Assembly (NCBI RefSeq): GCF_016862775.1
Contig: NZ_BONP01000016.1
Location: 1 to 64,000 of the forward strand
Direction of reading: 5' to 3'
From: Cellulomonas phragmiteti
Lineage (GTDB): Bacteria > Actinomycetota > Actinomycetes > Actinomycetales > Cellulomonadaceae
DNA length: 64,000 bases
The position numbers and the translations under genes are program-made. Below the pieces are notes generated by a model. It worked only from the letters and a program-made list of their open reading frames with translations. It was not told where the DNA came from and did no database searches. This document shows positions 48,611-57,497 of the stretch, piece by piece; position 1 is the stretch's first letter, and each line of letters starts with the position of its first letter.

Positions 48611-50137
48611 CTAGAGGACCGGTGCGGACTGCCCGACGACCTGCGGCCCGCCGATCTCGCGGCTGCCGTGCTCGTCGTGCGCGAAGGAGTGCGCGACTCG
48701 GATGCCGGGGCGGCCGGGTGCGGACGCGTCCACCACGACCCGCGGGTACGGGCGCGAGGCGTCGGCCGGGCTCGTCCAGGCGACGGCGGCCGCGGCGTAC
48801 CCGCCGGACCGTGCGGCCTCGCGCGCCTGGGCGACGCCCGCGTCGGAGAACGGGAAGTCGAGCACCTCGACGTCGTACTCCTCGCGGACCAGCACGAACG
48901 GTGCGCAGCCCGCGACGTCGGCCACGGCCCGGTCCAGGGCGAGCTCGAGCGCGCGCAGGGCGAGGTCCTGGACCCGCTCCGACGGCCGGTGCGGCAGGTC
49001 CTCCGGCGTGAGCGGCTGCTCGGGCGTCACCGGCATGCCACGCCCGGGCGTGGGGAAGGTGTCGGCCGGCGTCGGGCCCCAGGCGGCGGGCTCCGCCTGG
49101 TCGGCGACGGGCTCGGGGGCGTCCTCGGCGACGTGCTCGGGGGCGTCCACCACGAACGTCGGGGTCCACGCCGCCGGCTCGGGCTGCGGCTCGGCGGTGT
49201 CCTCGACGAAGGTCGGGGTCCAGGCGGCCTCGACGGGTGCGACGGCCTCGGGCTCCTGGTGCCCGTGGTCGGGTCCGGCGGTGTCCTCGACGAACGTGGG
49301 GGCCCAGGCCGCGGGCTCGGGCACGTCCTCGACGAGGGTCGGGGTCCAGGCGGCCGGCTCGGGGTCCGTGGCACCGACGTCCTGCTGCTCGGGCCCGGCG
49401 TCGGCGGTGTCCTCGACGAAGGTCGGGGTCCAGGCGGCGGGCTCGGGGTCCTTGCCGGCGTCCGCGACCAGGGTCGGCACCCACGCGGCGCTCGGCGCGG
49501 GGGCGTCGTCGGGCGCCGGGACGTCGACCTCCGCGACCGCGGCCTCGTCGACCGGGACCTCCGCGACCGCGACCTCGTCGACCGGGGCCTCCGGGACCGC
49601 GATCTCGTGGACCGCGACGTCCTCGACCGCGACCCGGGACGGGCCGGCGTCGGGGGAAGGGTGCGGGGTCGGGACCCGCGGCTGGTGGCCCTGCTGCAGG
49701 TGCGCGGCGGCGCGCGCCACGTAGTCGACCGTCCACCCGGCCGACCGCACCCGCCAGCGGGCGTGCGCGTCGAGCACGGGCAGCACGGGCATGTGCGGAC
49801 GGTCGAGCACCAGCACGCCGGGGGTCGCGCCCTCGGGGCCGGGGCACATCATCCACACGGCGTCGGTCACCGACGCGACGAGCAGGTCGCCGACCGCGAT
49901 GCCGATGGCCGCGGCGACACCCGCGGGCGCCGGGACGTGCGGCGGGTGCGTCGCGAGCAGGCGGTCCCAGCGGGCGTCGAGCGCCGCGGTGTCACTCCCG
50001 TCGGTGCCGTCGCCCCGCAGCCAGTCGCGCAGGCGGTCGAGGTGCGCGGACTCGCCGGGCGAGAGCGGGCGCGCGAGCACCGGAGCGGCGGCGGGAACGG
50101 CGGACCTCGCCGCGAGTGCGGGCGAGAGGCTGTCCAT
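48611..50137 (-). CDS. Hypothetical protein with AAWTPTFVED tandem repeats
   Basis: A 508-aa protein in four parts. The N-terminal domain (about 1-150; DAVWMMCPGPEGATPGVLVL) is compact. An acidic linker (about 160-210) is built from VAV/E-VPVDE units. Seven degenerate repeats with core AAWxPTxVxD occupy residues about 213-355. The C-terminal domain (about 370-508; FVLVREEYDVEVLDFPFSDA) is also compact and ends without a membrane anchor. No family is recognised. The repeats' regular Trp and Pro suggest an extended binding region. The ATG at 50137 lacks a clear ribosome-binding site. Confidence 0.7.
   Translation of the reverse strand: MDSLSPALAARSAVPAAAPVLARPLSPGESAHLDRLRDWLRGDGTDGSDTAALDARWDRLLATHPPHVPAPAGVAAAIGIAVGDLLVASVTDAVWMMCPGPEGATPGVLVLDRPHMPVLPVLDAHARWRVRSAGWTVDYVARAAAHLQQGHQPRVPTPHPSPDAGPSRVAVEDVAVHEIAVPEAPVDEVAVAEVPVDEAAVAEVDVPAPDDAPAPSAAWVPTLVADAGKDPEPAAWTPTFVEDTADAGPEQQDVGATDPEPAAWTPTLVEDVPEPAAWAPTFVEDTAGPDHGHQEPEAVAPVEAAWTPTFVEDTAEPQPEPAAWTPTFVVDAPEHVAEDAPEPVADQAEPAAWGPTPADTFPTPGRGMPVTPEQPLTPEDLPHRPSERVQDLALRALELALDRAVADVAGCAPFVLVREEYDVEVLDFPFSDAGVAQAREAARSGGYAAAAVAWTSPADASRPYPRVVVDASAPGRPGIRVAHSFAHDEHGSREIGGPQVVGQSAPVL
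49060..49495 (-). repeat. Seven coding tandem repeats (AAWTPTFVED type)
   Basis: Seven imperfect copies encode AAWVPTLVAD, AAWTPTFVED, AAWTPTLVED, AAWAPTFVED, AAWTPTFVED, AAWTPTFVVD and AAWGPTPAD, separated by 3 to about 20 acidic residues. DNA identity between copies is high around the core, so they arose by recent duplication. Confidence 0.85.
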
Positions 50138-50242
50138 GCCCGGGTCATCGGCGTCGACGGTGCACGCCTTGAGCCCCCGGACGTGTGACGTCCGCGCGCG
50201 CCCCCGGGTTAGCGTGGTCGTCCGTCCCCGGGGGAGGTCGTC

Positions 50243-51274
50243 GTGCGTCGTGTCGCCGTCGCGAGCGTCACCGCGGTCTCGCTCGCCCTCGGCGTCGGGA
50301 TCGGGGTCCAGACGTGGACCGCCGGCGAGCGCCGCGCGGCGCAGGACGCGCGCGAGGCGGCCCGGTCGCGGGTCGACGGCGCGCTCGCGGTCGTGCACGA
50401 CGACTCCGCAGTGCGGGCCGCCGCCGTGGCGGCGTCCGGCACCGCGGGTGCGGCGGGTCTGCTCACCGACGCACGCGCCGCGCTCGAGGCGGCGGTCGCG
50501 CAGGGCCGGGAGACGCTGACCGCGTCCGACGGTCAGGTGGGCGCGGACGACGGCCCGCGCGCCGCGCTCGCGGAGCAGCTGGAGTCGGCGCACGTCTCGG
50601 CGCCGACGGCGTCGCCGGCGCTGGCGCGGCAGCTGGCGGCGGCGGTGTCGGCGGCGGAGCAGGCGGTCCACGCCGCCGTGTCCGCCGAGCAGTCCCGCGT
50701 GGCCGCCGCGGCGCAGGCCGCGCAGGCCGCGCAGGCCGCGCAGCGGGCCGCGTCCGCGCCGCGCCCGCGGGCGTCCGCCCCGGCGGCGACGCCGGACCGT
50801 TGCGCCACCACGTACAGCGGGCCGGCGTTCTACACGTCCGCGCCGACCGAGGGCGGCGACGGCTCGAACGGGCGGCTGCCGGCGTCGGCGCTGACCGCGG
50901 TCTCGTGGACCCGGGACTCCCGCGGCACGCCGTTCTACCTGCGCGCGGACGCGGCGGCGGCGCTCGAGCGGCTGAACGTGGCGTTCCGCGCGGCCCTCGG
51001 GCACGACCTCGCGCTGGACCTGACCTACCGCGACCTCGACACGCAGGTGGCGATGCGCGCGGCGCTGGGCTCGGTGGCGGCGGTGCCCGGCACGTCGTCG
51101 CACGGGACGGGCCTGGCGCTGGACACCCCGGAGCTGCCGTGCGCGTACGGCTGGGACTCCGCGGCGCGGGCCTGGCTCGTGGCGCACGGCCCGGCGTACG
51201 GGTGGGTGTCGCCCACGTGGGCGCGGCAGAACGGCTCGAACCCGGAGTACTGGCACTACGAGTACCGGGGCTGA
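50243..51274 (+). CDS. VanY-like D-alanyl-D-alanine carboxypeptidase (M15)
   Basis: A 343-aa exported peptidase. An N-terminal signal/anchor (VASVTAVSLALGVGIGV) is followed by an Ala-rich coiled-coil stalk (about 30-170, with AQAAQAAQAAQ) and a C-terminal M15B zinc domain. Zinc and catalytic residues are in SSHGTGLALD (about 286-296) and PEYWHYEY near the C-terminus (Glu-x-x-His). It trims the terminal D-Ala of peptidoglycan stems. The GTG at 50243 has GGGGGAGG 5 nt upstream. Its stop lies inside a palindrome shared with the convergent MFS gene. Confidence 0.9.
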   Translation: MRRVAVASVTAVSLALGVGIGVQTWTAGERRAAQDAREAARSRVDGALAVVHDDSAVRAAAVAASGTAGAAGLLTDARAALEAAVAQGRETLTASDGQVGADDGPRAALAEQLESAHVSAPTASPALARQLAAAVSAAEQAVHAAVSAEQSRVAAAAQAAQAAQAAQRAASAPRPRASAPAATPDRCATTYSGPAFYTSAPTEGGDGSNGRLPASALTAVSWTRDSRGTPFYLRADAAAALERLNVAFRAALGHDLALDLTYRDLDTQVAMRAALGSVAAVPGTSSHGTGLALDTPELPCAYGWDSAARAWLVAHGPAYGWVSPTWARQNGSNPEYWHYEYRG

Positions 51275-51282
51275 CGTCAGCC
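51269..51282. terminator. Palindrome containing both convergent stop codons
   Basis: GGCTGACGTCAGCC is a perfect 14-bp palindrome. The TGA at 51272-51274 (+) ends the peptidase and the TGA at 51277-51279 read on the minus strand ends the MFS gene. With no loop bases it can fold only into a short hairpin, so terminator function is uncertain. Confidence 0.4.
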
Positions 51283-52713
51283 GGCGCTGCCGCGGGGCGT
51301 GGGACGGTCCGGCGGGCGCACCGCGGCGGCGCCGGTGGGCACGGTGGCCCACGCGACCGCGGCACCGGCGGTGAGCAGGCCCGCGCACACGAGCATGGCC
51401 GTGCGGTGGGCGGGGGCCAGCCGGGCGGGGTCCGTCAGCGAGGCCCCGACGCCCGCGACGAGCGGCAGGACGGCGACCGCCAGCAGGCTGCCGATGCGCG
51501 CGACGGCGTTGTTGACCCCGCTGGCCACGCCCGCGAGCCGGTCGGGCGCCGCCGCGAGCGCGGTCGTGGTCAGCGGCGCGACCGTCAGGACCAGACCGAG
51601 CCCCTGCAGCGTCACGCCCGGCAGCACGTGCGTGACGTACGGGGCGTCCGGTCCGACGCCGGCGAGCAGCGCGGTGCCGACCGCGACCACCAGCGGCCCC
51701 ACCGTCATGGGCACGCGGGGGCCGATGCGCACGCCGAGCGCGCCGGCGCGGGGCGACAGGGCCAGCAGCAGCAGCGTCGTGGGCAGGGGCGCGAGGCCGG
51801 CGGCCAGGGGCGAGTACCCGGACACCACCTGCAGGGTCACGACGAGGAAGAACCCCACCCCGGACAGCGCGGCGTACACGAGGAACGTGGCGAGGTTGAC
51901 GCCGGCGAACGGCCGCCACCGGAACAGGTGCGGCGGGACGAGCGGCGCGCGGGCGCGGGCCTCGACGCGGACGAACGCCACCAGCGCGACGACCCCGGCG
52001 AGCAGCGCGCCCCCGACGACCGACCGCGCGGCCCCGGGCGCCGTCCAGACCGTGAACCCGTACGTCAGCCCGGCCAGGCCGAGCGCCCCGAGCACGGTCC
52101 CGGCGACGTCGACCCGGGTCTGCGCCCCCGGGTCGGCGGACTCCGGCACGTGCCGCAGCGCGACCGCGACGACGAGCGCGGCGAGGGGCACGTTGATGCC
52201 GAACACCCACCGCCAGTCGGCCACCTGCACGATCCAGCCCCCGAGGAACGGTGCCGCGGCGCCCGCGATGCCGCCCAGCCCCGACCACGCGCCGATGGCC
52301 CGGCCGCGGTCCTCACCGACGAACGTCGACTGCAGGATCGCCAGCGACCCGGGGGTCAGCAGCGCCCCGCCGACGCCCTGCAGCACCCGGGCGGCCACGA
52401 GCGTGCCGACGTCCGGCGCCAGCGCGCAGCCCACCGAGGCGAGCGCGAACCACACGACGCCGACGAGGAACACGCGCCGCCGCCCGAACCGGTCGCCGAG
52501 CGCGCCGCCGAGCAGCAGGAAGGCCGCGAGCGTCAACGCGTAGCCGTTGACGGTCCACTGCAGGTCGGCGGTCGTGGCACCCAGGTCCTCGGCGATGCGC
52601 GGCAGCGCGATCGTGACGACCGTCGCGTCGATGAACGCGAGCGCCGACCCGAGCACCGTCGCGAGCAGCACCCACCGGCCGGCGGCGGAGCGGTAGCCGA
52701 CGGTCCCGGTCAC
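51277..52713 (-). CDS. MFS transporter, DHA2 (EmrB/QacA) type
   Basis: A 478-aa drug:H+ antiporter-like protein with about 14 membrane helices. Motif A appears as GGALGDRFGRRRVFL; the DHA motif C-like region is GLGGIAGAAAPFLGGW, and AFIDATVVTIALPRIAEDLG is the typical TM1 motif D1. The export substrate is unknown. The GTG at 52713 lies 35 bp after the LigD-like gene on the same strand. Confidence 0.92.
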   Translation of the reverse strand: MTGTVGYRSAAGRWVLLATVLGSALAFIDATVVTIALPRIAEDLGATTADLQWTVNGYALTLAAFLLLGGALGDRFGRRRVFLVGVVWFALASVGCALAPDVGTLVAARVLQGVGGALLTPGSLAILQSTFVGEDRGRAIGAWSGLGGIAGAAAPFLGGWIVQVADWRWVFGINVPLAALVVAVALRHVPESADPGAQTRVDVAGTVLGALGLAGLTYGFTVWTAPGAARSVVGGALLAGVVALVAFVRVEARARAPLVPPHLFRWRPFAGVNLATFLVYAALSGVGFFLVVTLQVVSGYSPLAAGLAPLPTTLLLLALSPRAGALGVRIGPRVPMTVGPLVVAVGTALLAGVGPDAPYVTHVLPGVTLQGLGLVLTVAPLTTTALAAAPDRLAGVASGVNNAVARIGSLLAVAVLPLVAGVGASLTDPARLAPAHRTAMLVCAGLLTAGAAVAWATVPTGAAAVRPPDRPTPRGSAG

Positions 52714-52747
52714 TGCCGGCGCCCCGGGACGCAGGTCGCGCGCCGCG

Positions 52748-53812
52748 TCATCGGGGTCGGTCGCGGTCCTTGCTCGGCTGCACCCGCTTGGGCTCGCCCG
52801 GCATCTTCGGGTACTCGGGCGGGTAGGGCAGGTCCCCGTGGCCCTCGTCGCGCTCCTGCCGGTCGGCCAGCTCCAGCAGCGAGTCCAGGCGGTAGCGGGG
52901 CGCGGCGTGCGCGACGAGCGGGGCGTGCAGGTCGCCGACGGCGGCGACCCGCGCGGGCACCGTCAGGACGTCGAAGTCGTCGGGGTGGACGTCGGGCACC
53001 TCGTCCCACGTCAGGGGCGCGGAGACCGTGGCGCGCGGGTTGGACCGGATCGAGTAGGCCGAGGCGATCGTGCGGTCACGCGCCATCTGGTTGTAGTCGA
53101 CGAAGATCTTGGCGCCGCGCTCCTCCTTCCACCACTTCATGGTGACCTCGTCCGGCATCCGTCGCTCGAGCTCGCGACCGAACGCGATCGTGGCCCGGCG
53201 GGCGTCGGTGAACGACCACTGCGGCTCGATGGGCACGAAGACGTGCAGCCCTCGCCCGCCCGACGTCTTGGGGTAGCCCTCGAGCCCGTGCTCGGCGAGC
53301 AGCTCACGCACCCGCGGCGCGACCCGCGCGGCGTCGGCGAAGTCGGTGCCCGGCTGCGGGTCGAGGTCGATGCGCACCTGGTCGGGCCGCTCGACGTCGT
53401 CGCGGACGACGGGCCAGGGGTGGAACGTCAGCGTGCCGAGGTTGGCGGCCCACGCGACGACGGCGAGCTCGGTCGGCGCGACCTCGTCGGCCGTACGGCC
53501 CGACGGGAACGCGATGCGCGCCGTCTCGACGTACCCCGGCGCGCCCTGCGGCACGCGCTTCTGGTAGAACGCATCGCCCGAGGAGTCCTGGCGCGTCGAC
53601 ATCCGGGCGCCGTCGAACACGCCCTTGGGCCAGCGCTCGAGCGTGGTGGGCCGGTGCAGCAGCGCCCCCAGGATCCCGTCGCCCACGGCGACGAAGTACT
53701 CGACGACGTCGAGCTTGGTCAGCCCGCGCTCGGGGAACACGACGCGGTCGGGGCTGCTCACGCGCACGGTGCGGCCGGCCACGTCCAGCTCCACCGCCGA
53801 GGTCTGTGCCAT
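52748..53812 (-). CDS. LigD-type polymerase/primase domain protein (stand-alone)
   Basis: A 354-aa archaeo-eukaryotic primase-fold polymerase like the LigD polymerase domain of bacterial end joining. Metal-binding Asp149 and Asp151 lie in VRIDLDPQPG; other conserved blocks are TSGGRGLHVFVPI, ARMSTRQDSSGDAFYQKR and KIFVDYNQMARDRTIASAYS. Ligase and nuclease domains are absent, and no Ku gene lies in the window. The protein starts 4 bp after the LuxR gene stop. The ATG at 53812 matches the family start. Confidence 0.92.
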   Translation of the reverse strand: MAQTSAVELDVAGRTVRVSSPDRVVFPERGLTKLDVVEYFVAVGDGILGALLHRPTTLERWPKGVFDGARMSTRQDSSGDAFYQKRVPQGAPGYVETARIAFPSGRTADEVAPTELAVVAWAANLGTLTFHPWPVVRDDVERPDQVRIDLDPQPGTDFADAARVAPRVRELLAEHGLEGYPKTSGGRGLHVFVPIEPQWSFTDARRATIAFGRELERRMPDEVTMKWWKEERGAKIFVDYNQMARDRTIASAYSIRSNPRATVSAPLTWDEVPDVHPDDFDVLTVPARVAAVGDLHAPLVAHAAPRYRLDSLLELADRQERDEGHGDLPYPPEYPKMPGEPKRVQPSKDRDRPR

Positions 53813-53815
53813 GGC

Positions 53816-56767
53816 TCACACGGTAGGGCCGGGGGCCGACACGCGCTCCTCGCCCAGGGGGCCGCGGCCCAGCAGCCCGCGCTCGTGCGCGATCGTCACG
53901 GCCTCGGTCCGCCCCGACGCCCCCAGCTTGGCCAGCAGGTTCGAGACGTGCACGGACACGGTCTTGCCCGAGATGAACAGCCGCTCGCCGACCTGCCGGT
54001 TGGACAGCCCCTGCGCGACGAGGGCGAGCACCTCGGCCTCGCGGGCCGTGAGCACCGTGGCGCCCGGCGCCCCGGACGCGGGGCCGGCTCCCAGCCGGGC
54101 CCGCCGCAGCAGGTCCTCGACGGCGTCCACCAACGGCGTGGCGCCCATCGCGCGCGCCTCGCCGAGCGCGGCCCGCGCCTCGTCGCCCGCCCCCGCACGG
54201 TCACCCGCGGCCAGCAGCGCCTCCGCGAGCCGCCACCGGGTGCGCGCCGTCTCGTACCGGTGCCCGTACGCGAGCTCCGCCACGGCGGCCCGCCAGAGGT
54301 CCGGTGCGGCGGAGCCGTGCGCGCGGGCGTGCTCGGCGCGGGCGCGCGCGAGCCACGCGCGCCCCTCGGGCCCCAGGCGCCCGCCGCGCGGCCGGCCGTG
54401 CTCCGCGGTGTGCTCGACGCGCGCGAGCCGGGCGTCGGCCTGGTCGAGCAGGTCCGTGACGTCGTCGCCGGCGGACCTGCGCGCCGCGGCCTCGTCGGCG
54501 AGGGCGGCCAGCGCGAGCGCGGTCAGCCAGATCCCGCCGAGGTACTCCGGCGACCACAGCGTGCGCAGGTGCGCGTCGACGCGGTCCGCCTGCGCGCGGG
54601 CGGCGGTCGCCCGGCCCTGCCAGGTCAGCGCGTCGACCGCGTTGCCGCCGGCGGCGAGTGCGACCAGCGCGTCGCGCGACCACCACGCCTCGAGCGCGGC
54701 GGCGCGCTCGACCACGTCGGTGTCCCCGCGGGCGGTGGCCGCGTACAGGTCGGCCGCCGCGACGAGCGCCCGCGCGTAGCCGGGGGCGTCCTCGGCGTCC
54801 GGGGCCGGGGTCGCGGACAGGTCGCCGCGCACGAACCGGACCAGCGCGTCGAGCATGCGCAGGTCGACGCCGTGCGACGCCCACATCATGCCGAGCTCCT
54901 GCGCGCGCCGGCTGCCCGCCGCCGCCTCGGCCGCCGCCCGGGCCAGGTCGCCCGCGTAGTAGGCGGTGGTCGTGAGGTTGAAGCGGATCCGCAGCTCGAT
55001 CGCGTGGTCGTCGGTCGGGGTGGCGCGCGCCAGGGCCTCGGTGAGCAGCCGGGTCGAGCGCTCGTGGTCGCGGCGCTCCGCGACCGCCGTCGTCGTGAGG
55101 GCGTCGGACTCCGCCGCCGAGGCGCCGACCTCGCGCGCGACCTGCGCGGCGCGCGTCGCCACCTCCTCGGCCTCGTCCTCGCGACCCAGGTTGAGCGCTG
55201 CGCGCGCGTACGTCGCCAGCGCCCACGCCCGCTCCGGGGACGGGCCCTCGGGCAGCGCGTCCAGCGCCGTCGCCGCCTCGGTGAGCGCGCCGTCGCAGTC
55301 CTCGACGGACAGCAGGTGCCGCGCGACGACGACGCGGGCGCCGGCGCGCGCGACCGGGTCGTCGCCCGCGGCCGCGAGCGACGCCCGCGCGAGCTGCACG
55401 GCCCGCTCCGACTCCCCGGCGCGGCTCGCGGCACCGGCGGCGAGCCGCAGCACGGCGGCGTGCGGGTCGGGCAGGGTCGCCGCGACGTCCGGGACGGCGT
55501 CCCACAGGCGCAGGACCACCTCGAGGTGCCGCAGCTCCTCCGCGGGCGCCAGCACCTGGTGGGCCTGCCGGGCGGCCTCCCACGATGCGGTCAGGGCCAC
55601 CGGCAGGTCGGGGACGCGCAGCGCGTGCGTGGCGCGCTGCGCGGCGACCCCCGGTCCCGTCGCGGTGCCCAGCGCGACGAGGAACGCGCGGTGGGCCGCG
55701 GCGGCCTCGCCGGGCAGCAGGTCGGCGTACACGGCCTCGGCGAGCAGCGCGTGGCGGAACGCGATGTGGTCGTCCTCGACGACGAGCACGTGCTGGGTCA
55801 CCGCCTCGCGCAGGGCCGCGTCGACGGGCGCCGGCCCGGTCGCGGGGTCCGCCTGCGCCGCGGCCCGCAGCAGCGGCTCGGCCACCCGGCGGCCCGCCAC
55901 GGACGCGAGCTGCACGAGCCGCACCGTCGCGGCGTCGAGGCGCTCGACGCGCGTGCGCAGCACGTCGGCGAGGGACCAGGGCAGCGCGTCGGTGCCCGCG
56001 CCGGCCTCGATGAGCTCCTCGGTGAAGTAGGCGTTGCCCTCCGCGCGCTCCCGCACGCGGTGCAGCAGCGCCTCGGGCAGCGGGCGTCCCGCGACGGCGG
56101 TGGCGAACTCCCGCAGCTCGTCCCCCCGGAACGGCGCGAGCGGCAGGTGCGTGCTGCGCGGGTGCCGCGCGAGCTCGGCGGCCACGGGCCGCCAGGGGTG
56201 CCGGCGGTGCAGGTCGTCCGTGCGGTACGTCGCGACGACGACCAGCGGCTGCGCCGCGAGCCGCGACACGACGAACCGCAGCAGGTCCCGGCTGGACGCG
56301 TCGGCCCAGTGCAGGTCCTCCAGGACCAGGAGCAGCGGACGGTCGGCCGACGCGCAGGCCGTGAGCACCTCGACGACGCCCTCGAACAGCTCGCGCCGCT
56401 CGTCCGCGTCGGACACCGGCGGCGCGATCTCCGCACCGGACGCGCCGGCACCGAGCAGCCGGCCCAGCGCGGGACGCGCCGCGACGACGCCCGCCACGGC
56501 GTCGGGGTCGAGCGCCCGCAGCGCGCCCAGCACCTCGGAGAACGGCAGGTACGGCAGCCCGATCTCGCCCAGGTCGACGCAGTGCCCGGTGACGACGCGC
56601 GCGCCCTCGGCGGCGACCGTCTGGCCGACGTGCCGCAGCAGGCGCGTCTTGCCGACGCCCGCGTCCGCGCCCAGCAGGACGAGCGAGGGCGCGCCGGCGC
56701 GCGCGCCGTCCAGCGCCTGCCGCAACCGGGCGACCTGCTCCGCGCGTGCGACGAACGGTGTGCTCAT
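53816..56767 (-). CDS. LuxR-family regulator with AAA ATPase (LAL type)
   Basis: A 983-aa regulator of the LAL class. The N-terminal AAA/STAND ATPase has Walker A GADAGVGKT (33-41) and Walker B LLLVLEDLHWAD. The middle is helical TPR/MalT-like (about 400-870), and the LuxR helix-turn-helix (LTAREAEVLALVAQGLSNRQ; FISGKTVSVHVSNLLAKLG) lies at about 905-960. ATP and inducer binding would control activation. It overlaps a 52-codon upstream gene by 4 bases and precedes the LigD-type gene by 3 bp, so these are one operon. Confidence 0.94.
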   Translation of the reverse strand: MSTPFVARAEQVARLRQALDGARAGAPSLVLLGADAGVGKTRLLRHVGQTVAAEGARVVTGHCVDLGEIGLPYLPFSEVLGALRALDPDAVAGVVAARPALGRLLGAGASGAEIAPPVSDADERRELFEGVVEVLTACASADRPLLLVLEDLHWADASSRDLLRFVVSRLAAQPLVVVATYRTDDLHRRHPWRPVAAELARHPRSTHLPLAPFRGDELREFATAVAGRPLPEALLHRVRERAEGNAYFTEELIEAGAGTDALPWSLADVLRTRVERLDAATVRLVQLASVAGRRVAEPLLRAAAQADPATGPAPVDAALREAVTQHVLVVEDDHIAFRHALLAEAVYADLLPGEAAAAHRAFLVALGTATGPGVAAQRATHALRVPDLPVALTASWEAARQAHQVLAPAEELRHLEVVLRLWDAVPDVAATLPDPHAAVLRLAAGAASRAGESERAVQLARASLAAAGDDPVARAGARVVVARHLLSVEDCDGALTEAATALDALPEGPSPERAWALATYARAALNLGREDEAEEVATRAAQVAREVGASAAESDALTTTAVAERRDHERSTRLLTEALARATPTDDHAIELRIRFNLTTTAYYAGDLARAAAEAAAGSRRAQELGMMWASHGVDLRMLDALVRFVRGDLSATPAPDAEDAPGYARALVAAADLYAATARGDTDVVERAAALEAWWSRDALVALAAGGNAVDALTWQGRATAARAQADRVDAHLRTLWSPEYLGGIWLTALALAALADEAAARRSAGDDVTDLLDQADARLARVEHTAEHGRPRGGRLGPEGRAWLARARAEHARAHGSAAPDLWRAAVAELAYGHRYETARTRWRLAEALLAAGDRAGAGDEARAALGEARAMGATPLVDAVEDLLRRARLGAGPASGAPGATVLTAREAEVLALVAQGLSNRQVGERLFISGKTVSVHVSNLLAKLGASGRTEAVTIAHERGLLGRGPLGEERVSAPGPTV

Positions 56768-56922
56768 CGGGCCGTGTGCCACATCCCCGATCCAAGCAGC
56801 CACCACCGACGTCGGGCACGCCGGATCGCCGGCACCCGGCCCCGGCGCACCTCGTCGGCCACGGACTCGCGGCGGTACGCGAGCTCGGCGTCGAGCGCCG
56901 GTCCCCACAGCTCCAGTCCCAT
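56764..56922 (-). CDS. 52-aa basic protein, coupled leader of LuxR gene
   Basis: The product opens MGLELWGPALDAELAYRRES and ends RARRRWWLLGSGMWHTAR; it is Arg- and Trp-rich with no signal. GGAGGAGG lies 5 nt upstream of the ATG at 56922, so translation is likely. Its TGA overlaps the LuxR gene ATG (ATGA), coupling the two. Small actinobacterial proteins of this kind are common and their role is unknown. Confidence 0.72.
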   Translation of the reverse strand: MGLELWGPALDAELAYRRESVADEVRRGRVPAIRRARRRWWLLGSGMWHTAR

Positions 56923-57054
56923 GTCGTCCTCCTCCTGCGGTCCGGTGCGGACGTCGTGCCGACGCGGACCTGTCCCCGGCACGTCCTCCACGGTGCTGCT
57001 GAGGCGGGGCCCGCCACATCGGTCGACCGCCCCGACGTGCGGTGCACCCCGGGT

Positions 57055-57068
57055 CTGAGGCACCTCAG
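57055..57068. promoter_or_regulatory. Near-palindrome in divergent promoter region
   Basis: CTGAGG and CCTCAG flank a CA spacer in the 252-bp gap between the divergent LuxR-leader operon and the PspC gene. It is a candidate operator with no known regulator. Confidence 0.3.
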
Positions 57069-57174
57069 GCGGTCCGGTCCCGGGGTACGGATCAGGGTCG
57101 GATGGGGGACCGACCCGGAGGCGCCGGCCGTCGCGGACGCCCAGACTGGACGCACCGACGAGCACGGAGGACGC

Positions 57175-57408
57175 ATGGACCAGGTACGCGAGACGTTCGC
57201 ACGAGCAGGGCTGTCACGGCCGCAGACGGGACGCTGGCTGGCCGGTGTGTGCGCGGGCGTGGCGGCGCGGCTGGGGATCGACGCGTGGATCGTCCGGCTC
57301 CTGCTGGTGCTGCTGCTGGTGATGGGCGGCAGCTCGCTGCTCATCTACGCGGTGCTGTGGTTCTGCATGCCGCCGCAGGGGTGGATCGCCCCGCCGCGGG
57401 CCCCCTGA
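57175..57408 (+). CDS. PspC domain protein
   Basis: A 77-aa membrane protein. The PspC core reads GRWLAGVCAGVAARLGIDAW followed by one strongly hydrophobic helix (IVRLLLVLLLVMGGSSLLI) and YAVLWFCMP. It is probably an envelope-stress component. ACGGAGGAC precedes the ATG at 57175 by 3-4 nt. The ATP-binding protein gene follows after 89 bp. Confidence 0.88.
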   Translation: MDQVRETFARAGLSRPQTGRWLAGVCAGVAARLGIDAWIVRLLLVLLLVMGGSSLLIYAVLWFCMPPQGWIAPPRAP

Positions 57409-57497
57409 GGGCCGCACCGGGCGACCCGGCCGGGCGACCCGGTCGGGCGTCCGGGTCGTGGTCCGAGCGGCAGGACGGGCCCACGTCGTGCACCCTG

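Noticed and set aside
50708..50746. Nine-base repeats (GCGCAGGCC) as a minisatellite or CRISPR-like array
   Set aside because: They encode the AQAAQAAQ coiled-coil stalk of the VanY-like protein and have no unique spacers.
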